A DNA stretch of 64,000 nt, taken from Albimonas sp041685625. GTDB taxonomy: Bacteria; Pseudomonadota; Alphaproteobacteria; Rhodobacterales; Rhodobacteraceae. Every line of letters starts with the position of its first letter. Position 1 is the stretch's first letter. The notes under the pieces were generated by a model. That model was not told the DNA's origin, made no database searches, and saw nothing but the letters and a program-made list of their open reading frames with translations. The stretch is from assembly GCA_041685625.1 (NCBI GenBank), contig JAWLFJ010000004.1:1-64000 (forward strand), in the 5' to 3' direction. Below, piece by piece: positions 17,241 to 28,677 of the stretch. The translations under genes were made by a program, and so were the position numbers.

Positions 17241-18311
17241 TCACTCCGCGGCCGGCCGCGCCCGCGTCCGGCCGGCGATCATCTCCTCCACGTCGATGGT
17301 GGAGCGCACGCCGACGTCGTCCAAATGCGTCTCGATCCAGCGACCGGCGGCCGCGCGCCCGATGTCGCGCAGATGGCAGAGAAACGCCCATTCGGCGTTG
17401 ACCTTGGAGGAGGCGCCGAGCGGGCGCATCCGCTTGCGCGCCTCGATCATGTGCACCCGCACCTCGCGGTAGCGCGCGGGATCGAGGCGGTGCTCCTCCA
17501 CCATGCGCCGCACGAAGTCGATCTGCCTCAGCTCCAGCAGGAGCGAGGAGTTGAAGGTGATCTCCCCGATGCGGTCGTGGATCTCCCGCGCGCTGCGCGG
17601 CACGCCGGGGCGGACCACCGGGTTGATCTGCACGATCACGATGTCGTCGCAGCGGGCGAGATCGACGAAGGGGAACAGCACCGGGTTGCCCATGTAGCCG
17701 CCGTCCCAGAACGCCTCGCCGTCGATCTCCACCGCCTGGAACATCGAGGGCAGGCAGGCCGAGGCCATCACCGCGTCGACGCTCAGCTCCTCGCCGGTGA
17801 AGACGCGCACGCGCCCGGTCTCGACGTTTGTGGCGGAGACGAAGACCGGCATGTCGCCGCAGCCGCGGACCTTGTCGAAGTCCACCGTCTCGGCCACGAG
17901 GTCGCGCAGCGGATTGATCGCCATCGGATTGAGATCGTAGGGCGAGGCGATCCGGCTCGCGAGGTCGAGCCAGAGATAGACCGGCGACTGCTCCAGCGAC
18001 CAGCGCCCGGTCAGCCGCGCCCAGGGCGGCCGGCGGAGCGGGCTGGCGACCGCGGCATGGCTCACCTTGCGCCAGAACGCCGCCAGGGCTTCGCGCGCGC
18101 CCTCGCCGCCGCCGTCGTACATGCCGTGTGCGGCGACGACGGCGTTCATGGCGCCGGCGGAGGTGCCGGAGATCGCCTCGATCCATATGCGCCCGTCCTC
18201 GAACAGCCGGTCGAGGACGCCCCAGGTGAAGGCGCCGTGCGCCCCGCCGCCCTGCAGCCCGAGATTGACCGACTTCTCGTGCCGGGGCAGCCGTCCGTAT
18301 CGCTTCGACAT
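17241..18311 (-). CDS. Patatin-like phospholipase family protein
   Basis: A 356-residue Ser-Asp dyad acyl hydrolase. The oxyanion hole is GLQGGGAHGAF (18-28), the nucleophile elbow GTSAG carries Ser51, and the catalytic Asp203 is in FWDGGYMG. Cytosolic patatins hydrolyse lipid acyl esters. The start at 18311 puts the catalytic core at the expected position; the frame extends to 18344 with a weaker case for either start. It lies 64 bases downstream of the FAD oxidoreductase on the same strand and could be the distal gene of that operon, though the gap suggests its own signals. Confidence 0.85.
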   Translation of the reverse strand: MSKRYGRLPRHEKSVNLGLQGGGAHGAFTWGVLDRLFEDGRIWIEAISGTSAGAMNAVVAAHGMYDGGGEGAREALAAFWRKVSHAAVASPLRRPPWARLTGRWSLEQSPVYLWLDLASRIASPYDLNPMAINPLRDLVAETVDFDKVRGCGDMPVFVSATNVETGRVRVFTGEELSVDAVMASACLPSMFQAVEIDGEAFWDGGYMGNPVLFPFVDLARCDDIVIVQINPVVRPGVPRSAREIHDRIGEITFNSSLLLELRQIDFVRRMVEEHRLDPARYREVRVHMIEARKRMRPLGASSKVNAEWAFLCHLRDIGRAAAGRWIETHLDDVGVRSTIDVEEMIAGRTRARPAAE

Positions 18312-18375
18312 CGCTCGCTCCGCCGCTTCGCTGCGGCGCAGCATAGCGCGGATGCGGTCCTGCGGCGAGGGGGGC

Positions 18376-19566
18376 TCAGATCACGGCCGTCTCGGGGGCC
18401 GCCGCGCCGCGCGCGATCCGCGCCGCGGCGAGCGGCGAGAGATCGAGGCTGCGCCAGCCGCCATGCACGATCCATTCCGCGATCCCGCGCCCGACGCCGG
18501 CCGCGTGCTGAAGCCCGTGGCCGGAGAAGCCCGCCGCGATCAGCAGGCTGTCGCAGCCCGGATGCGGGCCGACGAGGCCGTTCCGGTCGTCCGGGTTCCA
18601 TTCGTAGTGCCCGGCCCAGAAGCCGCGGAGCTTCAGCGCCTCGAAGCCGGGCGAGCGGGCCGCGAGGGCGGGCCAGAGCGCGCCCTCCCATTCCTCGTGG
18701 CGCGGCTCGAAGTCGTCCGCGGCCACGTCCGGGTCCGGATCGGGCGGGGCGGCGCCGATGAAGCCCGCGCCCTCCGGCCGGCACCAGCAGCCCGTCGGGT
18801 CGATGGTCAGCGGCGCGTCGGCGGGCGGCGGGTCGGCGCAGTCGAAGGCGAAGACGGTGCGCTTGCGCGGGCGCACGGGCAGCGGAAGGCCGGCCCAGCC
18901 GCAGACCTCCGCCGCGCGAGGGCCGGCGGCGTTCACCGCGAGGCCGCAGGGGATCGCGCCGCCGTCCGCCAGCGTCACCGCCGTCACCCGGCCGCCCTGC
19001 AGGGACAGGCCCGTGGCTTCGACGTGCCGGAACTCGGCCCCCGCCTCCCGCGCCTTGTCGCGGAGGCCGCGCAGCAGGCCCATGTTGTCGAACCAGCCCT
19101 GACCCTGCCGCAGAAAGCTGCCGAGGGTCAGGTCGTCGACGCGCAGATGCGGGAAGCGCGCGGCGATCTCCTCGGGCGCGAGGAGTTCGGTCGGCACGCC
19201 CTCCGCCCGCTGCACCTCGGCGGCCGCGCGCAGGCCCGCCGCCTCCGCCTCCGAAGCGGCGAGGAAGAGATAGCCGTTCTCCTTCAGCGCCAGATCCGGG
19301 GCGGGGCCGCGGGCGGTCGCCATCAGCTTCGGAAAGCCCCGGATCACCTCGAGCCCGAAGCGGCTGAGCGCGATGTTCACCGGCGTCGTGAACTGAAGGC
19401 GGATGCCGGATGCCGAGAGCGCCGTCGAGGCGCGGGCGTGGGTCGGGTCCCGCTCCAGCACCAGAACCGAGCCCGCGAACCCCTCGAACGCCTTCAGCCA
19501 GCAGGCGACGGCGGCGCCGATCACGCCGCCGCCGATCACCACGACGTCGGCGCCGCCCCGCGTCAT
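18376..19566 (-). CDS. FAD-dependent oxidoreductase, DAO family
   Basis: A 396-residue flavoprotein with the N-terminal dinucleotide motif VVVIGGGVIGAAVACWL and a C-terminal GFSGHGLQHAAGVGRGIAEWI loop, both typical of D-amino-acid oxidase/sarcosine oxidase/FOXRED1-type enzymes. It has no signal peptide. The substrate is an amine, amino acid or hydroxy acid that cannot be specified. Its ATG overlaps the TGA of the upstream SDR (ATGA), placing it as the fourth junction in an operon with acyl-CoA enzymes. That context would suit oxidation of a hydroxy or amino acyl intermediate, but it may only share regulation. Confidence 0.85.
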   Translation of the reverse strand: MTRGGADVVVIGGGVIGAAVACWLKAFEGFAGSVLVLERDPTHARASTALSASGIRLQFTTPVNIALSRFGLEVIRGFPKLMATARGPAPDLALKENGYLFLAASEAEAAGLRAAAEVQRAEGVPTELLAPEEIAARFPHLRVDDLTLGSFLRQGQGWFDNMGLLRGLRDKAREAGAEFRHVEATGLSLQGGRVTAVTLADGGAIPCGLAVNAAGPRAAEVCGWAGLPLPVRPRKRTVFAFDCADPPPADAPLTIDPTGCWCRPEGAGFIGAAPPDPDPDVAADDFEPRHEEWEGALWPALAARSPGFEALKLRGFWAGHYEWNPDDRNGLVGPHPGCDSLLIAAGFSGHGLQHAAGVGRGIAEWIVHGGWRSLDLSPLAAARIARGAAAPETAVI

Positions 19567-20329
19567 ACGGCCGAGATGCCGCCGTCCACCGCCAGCGTCT
19601 GGCCGGTCATGAAGCCGTTCTCGGGCGAGGCGGCGAAGAGAATGGCGGCCGCCACCTCCTCCGGCTCGCCGAGCCGGCGCATCGGCACGCCGCGGACCAG
19701 ATGGCTCTCCGCCGCCTCCCGGTCGCCGCCCGCCGCCAGAAGCTGCCGCTCCACCATCGCGGTGCGCGCGTAGCTCGGGCAGACGGCGTTGACGCGGATG
19801 CCGCGCCGCGCGTTCTCGGCCGCCGCCGTCCGCGTCAGCCCGACGACGCCGTGCTTCGCCGCGGCGTAGACGGCCAGCGTCGGGGCGCCGCCGATGCCGG
19901 CCGAGGAGGCGATGTTGACGATGGCGCCGCCGCGCCCGCCGGCGCGCCGGTCCATCGCCGGAATCTGCGCCTGCATCGCCCAGAGCACGCCGAGGAGGTC
20001 GATCTCGATCACCTTGCGGGCCTCGGCCTCCGGCACGTCCTCGACGCGCGCCTGCGGGTTGACGATCCCGGCATTGTTCACCGCGACGTCGAGCCCGCCG
20101 AACTTCGTCTGCGCCAGCGCCGCCAGCTCCCGATGCAGCGCCGGGTCGGCGACGTCGCCGGCCAGCACCGCCGTCTCGGCGTCGAGCGACCCCGCGGCGG
20201 CCTCCAGCGCCGCCATCGAAAGGTCGGACAGCACCAGCCGCGCGCCTTCCGCTGCGAAGCCCGCCGCGGCGGCGCGTCCGAAGCCGCCCGTCGCGCCCGT
20301 GATCAGGACGGTGAGCCCCTCGAACCGCT

Positions 20330-20333
<4 letters not shown>
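19563..20333 (-). CDS. SDR family oxidoreductase (3-hydroxyacyl/3-oxoacyl type)
   Basis: A 256-residue classical short-chain dehydrogenase: cofactor motif TGATGGFG, structural NNAG, catalytic Ser in NIASSAG and Y-x-x-x-K in VYAAAKHG, and the GQTLAVDGG end. The Asp after the second strand (LSDLS) favours NAD. I set the start at the GTG at 20333, which overlaps the stop of the upstream kinase gene (GTGA) and has GGAGAAGG before it; the longer frame to 20870 is a shadow. It lies in the operon of acyl-CoA enzymes and probably oxidises a hydroxyacyl-CoA. Confidence 0.88.
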
Positions 20334-21366
<1,033 letters not shown>

Positions 21367-21370
<4 letters not shown>

Positions 21371-21909
21371 GCGGCGGCCTCCTCCCCGAGCTGGATGTGG
21401 GAGAGCCAGATCGCCGCCAGCGCCGGCTTGCCGCCGGAGGCGACCTCCCGGCCTTCGATCTCGACCGTCACGTCCCAGGTCACGATCAGCGTGTTCGCCT
21501 TAATGCGCGCGTCGGCGACGGTGATGCGCCCGCGCACGCGGCTGCCGACCGGCACCGGCGCGATGAAGCGCACCTTGTCGAGGCCGTAGTTCAGCCCCAT
21601 CACCGCGCCCTTCGCCATCGGCGTGACCTGATAGGCGAAGCCCGCCAGCAGCGACAGCGTGTAGAAGCCGTGCGCGATGGTGCCGTCCAGCCCGCGCCCC
21701 TTGGCGCCTTCGGGGCTGACATGGACGATGTTGCGGTCGTCGGTGCAGACCGCGAAGCCGTCCACCTCCTCCTGGGTCACGTCGTGCCACGCCGTGACGC
21801 CGATCTCCTTTCCGACCGCCGCCTGATAGTCCTCGAACGCCCACACGGGCACGTCCCGCTCCAGCGGGTCCATGTCCTCGAACTCGAAAGGTCCGACCGT
21901 CTTTCTCAT
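21367..21909 (-). CDS. MaoC family dehydratase
   Basis: A 180-residue hot-dog fold protein. The hydratase motif is DDRNIVHVSPEGAKGRGLDGTIAHGFYTLSL, read here as a variant of D-x-N-P-x-H with the catalytic Asp and His present (positions described: Asp-Asp-Arg-Asn then His three residues on). Such enzymes hydrate enoyl-CoA or dehydrate 3-hydroxyacyl-CoA. A 35-residue N-terminal lead precedes the domain. ATG 21909 overlaps the upstream SDR stop (ATGA) and its own TGA overlaps the kinase start, so it is embedded in the operon. Its likely job is one step in beta-oxidation of the product made by the kinase/dehydrogenase pair. Confidence 0.85.
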
Positions 21910-22733
21910 GCTTCGCGCCCCGCTTCGAAGAGATCGCCGCCCGTCATCGTCCCGATGCCGCCGTCGAGCGGCAGGATGCAGCCGGTCACGTAGGCGCCGG
22001 CCCTCGAGGAGAGGAACAGCGCCGCGCCCATCAGATCCTCCGCCGTGCCGAGCCGGCCGAGCGGCACGGTCCTCGCCATCGCCGCCGCCTTCTGGTCCGT
22101 GTCTGTGGCGAAGGCCGTCATCCGCGAGGGGAAGGGCCCCGGCGCGAAGGCGTTCACCGTCAGCCGCCGCCCCGCCAGCTCCTTGGCGAGGATCCGCGTC
22201 AGATGGTGCACCGCGGCCTTGGAGGCCGAGTAGGAATAGGTTCCGTCCGCCAGCGGCCAGGCGCCCATCACCGAGCCGAGATTGATCACCCGCGCCGGGT
22301 CCTCGTCGCTCGCGCCGGCCTCGAGCAGCGGCAGCAGCCGCCGCGTCAGGTCGAACAGGCCCGCGACGTTGACCCGCATCACCCGCTCCCAGCCCTTCCA
22401 GGGGAAGTCGTCGAGCGTCTCGCCCCAGGTCACGCCGGCGTTGTTGACGAGGACGTCGAGCGCCTCGGCGCGCCGCCCGACCTCCGCCGCCAGCGCCTCG
22501 CACCCCTCCTCCGAGCCGACGTCGCCCTGGAAGGCCTCCACCGTGCCCTTGAGGCCCATCGCGTTCAGCTCCGCCGCCGTCGCCTCGCAGGCGTCGAGCT
22601 TGCGGCTCGCGATCATCACCCGCGCGCCGCCGCGGGCCAGCCCCTCGGCGATGGACCGGCCGATGCCGGCGCCGCCGCCGGTGACCAGCGCGGCCTTGCC
22701 GCCGACGCCGAACAGGTCCTCGAGATCGCTCAT
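21906..22733 (-). CDS. SDR family oxidoreductase
   Basis: A 275-residue short-chain dehydrogenase and first gene of the minus-strand operon. It has TGGGAGIG for the cofactor, NNAGVTW, the catalytic Ser in NLGSVMG, YSASK, and GCILPLDGG at the end. The basic residues after strand two (ASRKLD) favour NADP. An N-terminal SDLEDLFGVGGKAALV is typical of SDRs in fatty acid and polyhydroxy metabolism. GGGAGGCGGC gives a good ribosome site for ATG 22733. The divergent TetR gene starts 100 bases away, with a candidate operator between. Confidence 0.87.
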   Translation of the reverse strand: MSDLEDLFGVGGKAALVTGGGAGIGRSIAEGLARGGARVMIASRKLDACEATAAELNAMGLKGTVEAFQGDVGSEEGCEALAAEVGRRAEALDVLVNNAGVTWGETLDDFPWKGWERVMRVNVAGLFDLTRRLLPLLEAGASDEDPARVINLGSVMGAWPLADGTYSYSASKAAVHHLTRILAKELAGRRLTVNAFAPGPFPSRMTAFATDTDQKAAAMARTVPLGRLGTAEDLMGAALFLSSRAGAYVTGCILPLDGGIGTMTGGDLFEAGREA

Positions 22734-22810
22734 GCCGCCTCCCTTCGCGCCGGCCTCTGGCGGGCCGGTCCGCGCGCCGCGCCGCCGCTGCGGCGTCCGC
22801 GCGCTTGCCA

Positions 22811-22828
22811 ACATACCCGGTAGTATGC
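22811..22828. promoter_or_regulatory. Candidate TetR operator in the divergent intergenic region
   Basis: ACATACCCGGTAGTATGC contains the inverted arms CATAC (22812-22816) and GTATG (22823-22827) and a nested TACC-C-GGTA palindrome (22814-22822). It sits immediately before the TetR start codon, between divergent transcription units, where an autoregulating TetR dimer would be expected to bind and control both. Confidence 0.55.
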
Positions 22829-22832
22829 AATC

Positions 22833-23527
22833 GTGCACGACATGGACGCAAGCCCTGAGACGGCCCTTCAAGACAGGGCGCCCGACGCTCCGGCCGCCGA
22901 CGGCGGACCGCGGGACGAGGTGCTCGTCGCCGCGGCCGAGACCTTCACAGCCAAGGGCTTCGCCGCCGCCTCGATCGACGACGTCGCCCGCGCCATGGGG
23001 GCCACCAAGGGCCGCGTCTACCACTATCATCGCTCGAAGCTGGACCTTTTCGCGGCCGTGGTGCGCCGGGGGCTCGAGATCATCCACGCCGACGTGACGC
23101 GCGCCGCCGCGGCGGCGGGCGCGGACCCGGCCGCGCGGATGGCCGCCATGACCCGCGCCCACCTCGTCTCGATTCTGCGCGACCGGCCATTCCACCGCTG
23201 CGCGCTGCAGGGCGTCGAGATGCACCTGACCGCGGCCACAACGCCCGACCAGCGCGCCGCCCTCGGCGACCTGATCGCGCTGCGCGACCGTCACCAGCGC
23301 CTGTTCGAGGACGCCATCGCCGAGGGCGCCCGCGGCGGGGTCTTCGGCGCGACCGATCCGCGGCTCGCGGCGCGCACGCTGCTCGCGGCCCTCAACGGGC
23401 CGGTGCACTGGTACCGGCCCCGCGCCGGAGAGACCGAGGCGGACCGCGCCCGCCTCGTCGAGGAGATCGCCGCCTTCGCCCTCCGGGGCCTGGGCGCGCA
23501 AGCCGAACCCACGAAAGGGAGGAAAGC

Positions 23528-23531
<4 letters not shown>
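22833..23531 (+). CDS. TetR family transcriptional regulator
   Basis: A 232-residue regulator. The N-terminal HTH is VLVAAAETFTAKGFAAASIDDVARAMGATKGRVYHYHRSK (about residues 30-70), with the recognition helix ATKGRVYHYHRSK typical of the family. The rest is the helical ligand-binding domain, like those sensing acyl-CoA. The start is taken as GTG 22833; ATG 22842 three codons later is equally possible. Its stop overlaps the ATG of the acyl-CoA dehydrogenase (ATGA), so the regulator and enzyme are co-translated. It probably represses itself and the divergent acyl-CoA operon in response to a pathway acyl-CoA. Confidence 0.9.
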
Positions 23532-24790
<1,259 letters not shown>

Positions 24791-24797
24791 CATTCCT

Positions 24798-24822
24798 GCC
24801 GGGCGGCATCGCGCCGCCCGGC
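24798..24822 (+). terminator. Hairpin after the acyl-CoA dehydrogenase gene
   Basis: GCCGGGCGGC and GCCGCCCGGC form a perfect 10-bp stem around ATCGC, starting eight bases after the stop codon. No T-run follows, but position and strength fit an end-of-operon signal for the TetR-dehydrogenase unit. Confidence 0.55.
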
Positions 24823-25284
24823 CCGGACGGGACGAGGAAGGGCGGCCGGCGATCCCGGCCGCCCGTTCGCTTTGAACGGTCCGATCTCCCCCGGTGCGTC
24901 TCCGCCGCCAAGACGCGACCCGCCACGAGCCGAGGGTCCGCGCCTCGGGGGCCGCGCCTGCGGTCCGCGCGACCGACCGCCGCGACCGCGCCCTCCTTCC
25001 CCCCGCCGCCGTTCTGAAGCGATCCCGCCCGACGGCCCAGCAAGAGGGGGCGAACCCGACGCCCACGGCCGTCTCGGCCGTGTGCGGTCCGCGCCCGCGA
25101 TCCGCACCGCCGTCGGCCGGGTCGTCGAACCGATGGGCGTCGGCGCACTCGTCAGGCCGCGCCCGCCCTCGCCGCGCCGCTCGTCGAGGCGGGACTGCCG
25201 GTTCGAGCGTTCGGAATCCGGGTGGCGCCGCGCGCCCGCCGTGGCAGTCTGCGCAGCAATCACGAGACGCCCGAGGGAGGCCCC
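24823..25284. other. Intergenic stretch without a supported gene
   Basis: About 460 bases before the acyl-CoA ligase hold no open frame with protein-like composition. Translations on both strands are Arg/Pro/Ala-rich. The distal part should carry the ligase promoter; GGCAGTCTGCG at about 25244-25254, some 35 bases before the start, is the only faint candidate. It could contain remains of an older gene, but I see no recognisable fragment. Confidence 0.45.
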
Positions 25285-26886
25285 ATGACCGACGTCGCCG
25301 AGCGCATCCGACTCGCCCGCCAGCAGTCCGTCGCCGACACGCTGCGCCGGTCCGCCCGCCGCCATCCCGACAAGCCCGCGATCCTCTGCGGCGACGTCGC
25401 GTGGAGCTACGGCGAGTTCGACGCCCTGGTCGACCGCCTCGCGCGCGGCCTGCTCGCCCGCGGCCTCGCCAAGGGCGACCGCGTGGCGATCCTCTCGCGC
25501 AACTCCCACGCCTTCGCCGCCCTGCGTTACGCCGTCGCCCGCGCCGGGCTGGTGCTGGTGCCGATCAACTTCATGCTCAACGCGCACGAGGTCGGCTACA
25601 TCCTCCAGAGTTCCGGCGCCCGCGCCCTCGCCTACGGGCCCGACATGGCCGCCCTCGCCGCCGAGGCGGCCGAGGGCTCGGCCGTCGAATGGCGCCTCGC
25701 GCTGCCGGGGGAGGGCGCGCCCGCCGCGCCGCTCGACGGCGACACGACCATGGAGGACGCGCTCGACCCCGACGCGACGCCCCTCCTCGCCGGCCTCAGC
25801 GAGGCCGATCTCGCCCAGATCGTCTATACCTCCGGAACGGAGTCCCTGCCGAAGGGCGCGATGCTCACCCATGGCGCGGTGCTCTGGGAATACGTCTCCT
25901 GCATCGTGGACGGCGGCATGGCGCGGGAGGACGTGATCCTCCACGCCCTGCCGCTCTACCACTGCGCGCAGCTCGACGTGTTCCTCGGCCCGGCGGTGAT
26001 GCTCGGCATGACCTCCGTCATCACCGGCGCCCCGACGCCAGGGAACCTGCTGACCCTGCTGGAGCGGCACGCCATCACCAGCTTCTTCGCCCCGCCGACG
26101 ATCTGGATCGGGCTCCTGCGCGCCGAGGGCTTCGACGCCGCCGACCTCTCCCGCCTCGAGAAGGGCTACTACGGCGCCGCGATCATGCCGGTGGAGGTGC
26201 TGCGCGAACTCGCCCGCCGCCTGCCGAACGTCCGCCTGACCAACTTCTACGGTCAGACCGAGATCGCCCCCCTCGCCACCTTCCTCCCGCCGGAGGAGCA
26301 GCTGTCCCACGCCGGCAGCGCCGGGAACGCCGCCCTCAACGTCGAGACCCGCGTGGTGGACGAGGCCATGCAGGACGTCGCCCCCGGCGAGATCGGCGAG
26401 ATCGTCCACCGCTCGCCCCACCTCATGAGCGGCTACTGGAACGATGACGAGCGCACCGAGGCGGCCTTCGCCGGCGGCTGGTTCCATTCCGGCGACCTCG
26501 CCGTGCGCGACGCGGAGGGCCGGATCACCGTGGTCGACCGCAAGAAGGACATGATCAAGACCGGGGGAGAGAACGTCTCCTCCCGCGAGGTGGAGGAATG
26601 CGTTTACCTTCTGCCCGAAGTCGCGGAGGTCGCCGTGATCGGCCTGCCGCACCCGAAATGGATCGAGACGGTGGTCGCCGTCGTCGTCCCGAAATCGGGC
26701 GCGACCGTCGACGAGGCGGCGGTGATCGCCCACTGCCGCGAGCGGCTCGCGCACTACAAGGCCCCGACCCGCGTGATCCTGGCGGACGCGCTTCCCAAGA
26801 ACCCCAGCGGCAAGATCCTCAAGCGCGACCTGCGCGCTCTCCACGGCGGGGCGCAGGACCATCTGCCGGGCGCCGCCGAAGGCTGA
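25285..26886 (+). CDS. Acyl-CoA synthetase (AMP-forming ligase)
   Basis: A 533-residue ANL-superfamily ligase activating a carboxylic acid to its CoA thioester via acyl-AMP. Signature motifs: the P-loop YTSGTESLPKG (181-191; the usual Gly-Thr-Thr-Gly is varied to Gly-Thr-Glu-Ser), the aromatic-rich YGQTE (A5), the STGWFHSGDLAV-type hinge (GGWFHSGDLAV), DRKKDMIKTGGENVSSREVE, and the catalytic lysine in NPSGKILKRDLR. Closest in pattern to medium/long-chain or fatty acid ligases of the FadD13 type. AGGGAGGCCCC precedes the ATG. It lies downstream of the acyl-CoA dehydrogenase and likely supplies its CoA substrate. Confidence 0.9.
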   Translation: MTDVAERIRLARQQSVADTLRRSARRHPDKPAILCGDVAWSYGEFDALVDRLARGLLARGLAKGDRVAILSRNSHAFAALRYAVARAGLVLVPINFMLNAHEVGYILQSSGARALAYGPDMAALAAEAAEGSAVEWRLALPGEGAPAAPLDGDTTMEDALDPDATPLLAGLSEADLAQIVYTSGTESLPKGAMLTHGAVLWEYVSCIVDGGMAREDVILHALPLYHCAQLDVFLGPAVMLGMTSVITGAPTPGNLLTLLERHAITSFFAPPTIWIGLLRAEGFDAADLSRLEKGYYGAAIMPVEVLRELARRLPNVRLTNFYGQTEIAPLATFLPPEEQLSHAGSAGNAALNVETRVVDEAMQDVAPGEIGEIVHRSPHLMSGYWNDDERTEAAFAGGWFHSGDLAVRDAEGRITVVDRKKDMIKTGGENVSSREVEECVYLLPEVAEVAVIGLPHPKWIETVVAVVVPKSGATVDEAAVIAHCRERLAHYKAPTRVILADALPKNPSGKILKRDLRALHGGAQDHLPGAAEG

Positions 26887-26915
26887 ACCGAGAGGGGGCA
26901 GCCCGCCCCCCGCGC

Positions 26916-28148
26916 TCAATGCGCCCCCAGAACCAGCTGCATGATCGGGTAGCGCAGCGTCTGTATCCGCAGCATCGCGGCGTGCACGACCCCCACCGCC
27001 TCCACGACGTGCAGGTAGACCCAGCCGAGCGTCGAGAGCCCGGGATCGTCCAGCCGGTCATGGGTGGTGGTGTAGGCGTTGGCCACGCAGCGGCTGCCCG
27101 GCGGCACGCCGTCGAGCCCGCCGGGCCAGAGCGGCTCCATGTAGACCGTGATCGACCCCTGCGGTCCGATCGCCGAGGTCTCGACCAGCCGGTCGGTCGG
27201 ACGGAACTGTCCCGCCGCGATCACGTCCTGCACCGCCGTGACCACCATGGGGATCACCGTGAAGGGCTTGGAGGCGCAGGACATCTCCGCCAGCGTCCCG
27301 GGCGTCACGACGGCCGCGGAGAGTTGGTCGAACCCCGCCTGCGCCTGGCGCCGGCCGCTCTCCGACGGCACCAGCACGCCGCCCGTGCGGAAGTTGGGCC
27401 CGACGAGGTCGCCGACCTGCAACGTGAACTGCTCCAGCCGTCCGGTGACGCCGGCGCGCACCACCGTGCGGTCGAGAATCACCTGCGCCTCGTCCACCGA
27501 CGCCCGCGCCGCCGCGACCCGGGTCGGCAGCACCGTGCGCACCTCCGCCTCGGTCGCCGCGCGCTCGGCGCCGGCGGCCTCGAGGGCCGCGCGCCGGACG
27601 TCGACGAGGCTCCGCCGCCGCTCCGCCTCCTGCGCCGAGATCGCCGAGGAGCCCCGCGCCAGCAGCTCCTCCGACCGGGCGAGGTCGTCCTGCGCCTGTC
27701 GGAGCGCCGCGGCCGCCTGCGCCTCCTGCGCCGTGGCCGCGGCGAGCCGCGCTTCGGCCACCGACTGCGCGGCCTCGGCCTCCGCGAGTCGCTGGCGCGC
27801 CGCCTCCAGCCGGGCGCGCTCCTCCCGGTCCTCGAAGGTGAAGATCGGCTCGCCCGCCTCGACGACCTCGGTGTTGCGCACGTGCACTTCGGCGACACGC
27901 CCCGTCGTGTCGCCAAGAATCGAGACGGTGCGGAAGAACAGCGTCACGTTGGAGGTCGAGGGGTGATAGTAGAAGATCATCGTGATCGTCGCGACGGTCA
28001 GGATCAGGCAGCCGGTGATCCCGTAGCGCAGTTCGTACCACATCGAGAAGAAGGTGATCTCCCGTCCCCAGCGCTTGCCCTGCAGGCGCCGGCGCAGCAG
28101 ATAGTCGGGCAGCACCGTGAGCGAGGCGCAGAGCAGCAGCTCCAGCAT
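26916..28148 (-). CDS. HlyD family membrane-fusion protein (YiaV/YibH-like)
   Basis: A 410-residue periplasmic adaptor. One or two N-terminal membrane segments (residues 1-15 and 45-60) are followed by a biotinyl-lipoyl-like hairpin (VRNTEVVEAGEPIFTFEDREE), a long Ala/Glu/Arg coiled coil (about 105-235), and a beta-barrel half (VVRAGVTGRLEQFTLQVGDLV onward). A final hydrophobic C-terminal stretch is unusual. No ABC, RND or MFS export partner is adjacent. Instead its ATG overlaps by one base the stop of a small two-helix membrane protein, the same pairing as yiaW-yiaV and yibI-yibH of enterobacteria. Function in envelope homeostasis is inferred from that resemblance only. Confidence 0.8.
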   Translation of the reverse strand: MLELLLCASLTVLPDYLLRRRLQGKRWGREITFFSMWYELRYGITGCLILTVATITMIFYYHPSTSNVTLFFRTVSILGDTTGRVAEVHVRNTEVVEAGEPIFTFEDREERARLEAARQRLAEAEAAQSVAEARLAAATAQEAQAAAALRQAQDDLARSEELLARGSSAISAQEAERRRSLVDVRRAALEAAGAERAATEAEVRTVLPTRVAAARASVDEAQVILDRTVVRAGVTGRLEQFTLQVGDLVGPNFRTGGVLVPSESGRRQAQAGFDQLSAAVVTPGTLAEMSCASKPFTVIPMVVTAVQDVIAAGQFRPTDRLVETSAIGPQGSITVYMEPLWPGGLDGVPPGSRCVANAYTTTHDRLDDPGLSTLGWVYLHVVEAVGVVHAAMLRIQTLRYPIMQLVLGAH

Positions 28149-28573
28149 CAGGCGTCCTCCCGCCGCGCCGCGCCCTCGGGGGCGGAGGGGGGCGCCGGCG
28201 CGGCCGGCGGCGGGGCCGTCGCCTCGCCCGGCGGCGCGCCGCGCGGATCCAGCGCGTTCGCGATGCGCTGCAGCGGCGTCGAGTAGTCCGGCAGCCGCAC
28301 CACCGCCAGCAGCAGCGCCGCGACCCAGAACAGGTGCTGATGCGTGAACAGCGCCAGCAGCGTCAGCACCGTGATGATCTGAAGCTGCGTGTTGGAGGTC
28401 TTGTGCGCCATCCGTTCGGGCAGCGAGTGGAGGCTCAGATAGAGCACGCCCAGCCCGAACACCGCGAGCACCAGGAACCCCACCATCAGCGTGAACAGCC
28501 CGTCGGACCCGTCCGGTCCCGGAATGAAGGCCGGCAGGTGATGCGGCGCCATCGGATGCGCTTCGACCGCCAT
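28148..28573 (-). CDS. Small two-helix inner-membrane protein, DUF3302-like
   Basis: A 141-residue protein with two hydrophobic helices (about residues 25-48, LFTLMVGFLVLAVFGLGVLY, and 65-90) joined by a short basic loop LPERMAHKTSNTQLQ, then a Pro/Ala-rich charged tail. The loop and the LFTHQHLFWVAALLLAV second helix resemble YiaW/YibI proteins (DUF3302), which are also encoded directly before an HlyD-like protein. I chose ATG 28573; a longer frame to 28651 adds only basic residues. Its TGA overlaps the HlyD start (TGATG). Confidence 0.7.
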   Translation of the reverse strand: MAVEAHPMAPHHLPAFIPGPDGSDGLFTLMVGFLVLAVFGLGVLYLSLHSLPERMAHKTSNTQLQIITVLTLLALFTHQHLFWVAALLLAVVRLPDYSTPLQRIANALDPRGAPPGEATAPPPAAPAPPSAPEGAARREDA

Positions 28574-28677
28574 CGTGGATCCCCCACTTCGGGCCGCCCC
28601 CTTGCGGCCGCGGCGGAAATCTATGGCGACTCGCTTACCCTGCGTCCACAAGAAAGGCTGACGGACCGGAGGCCGCC

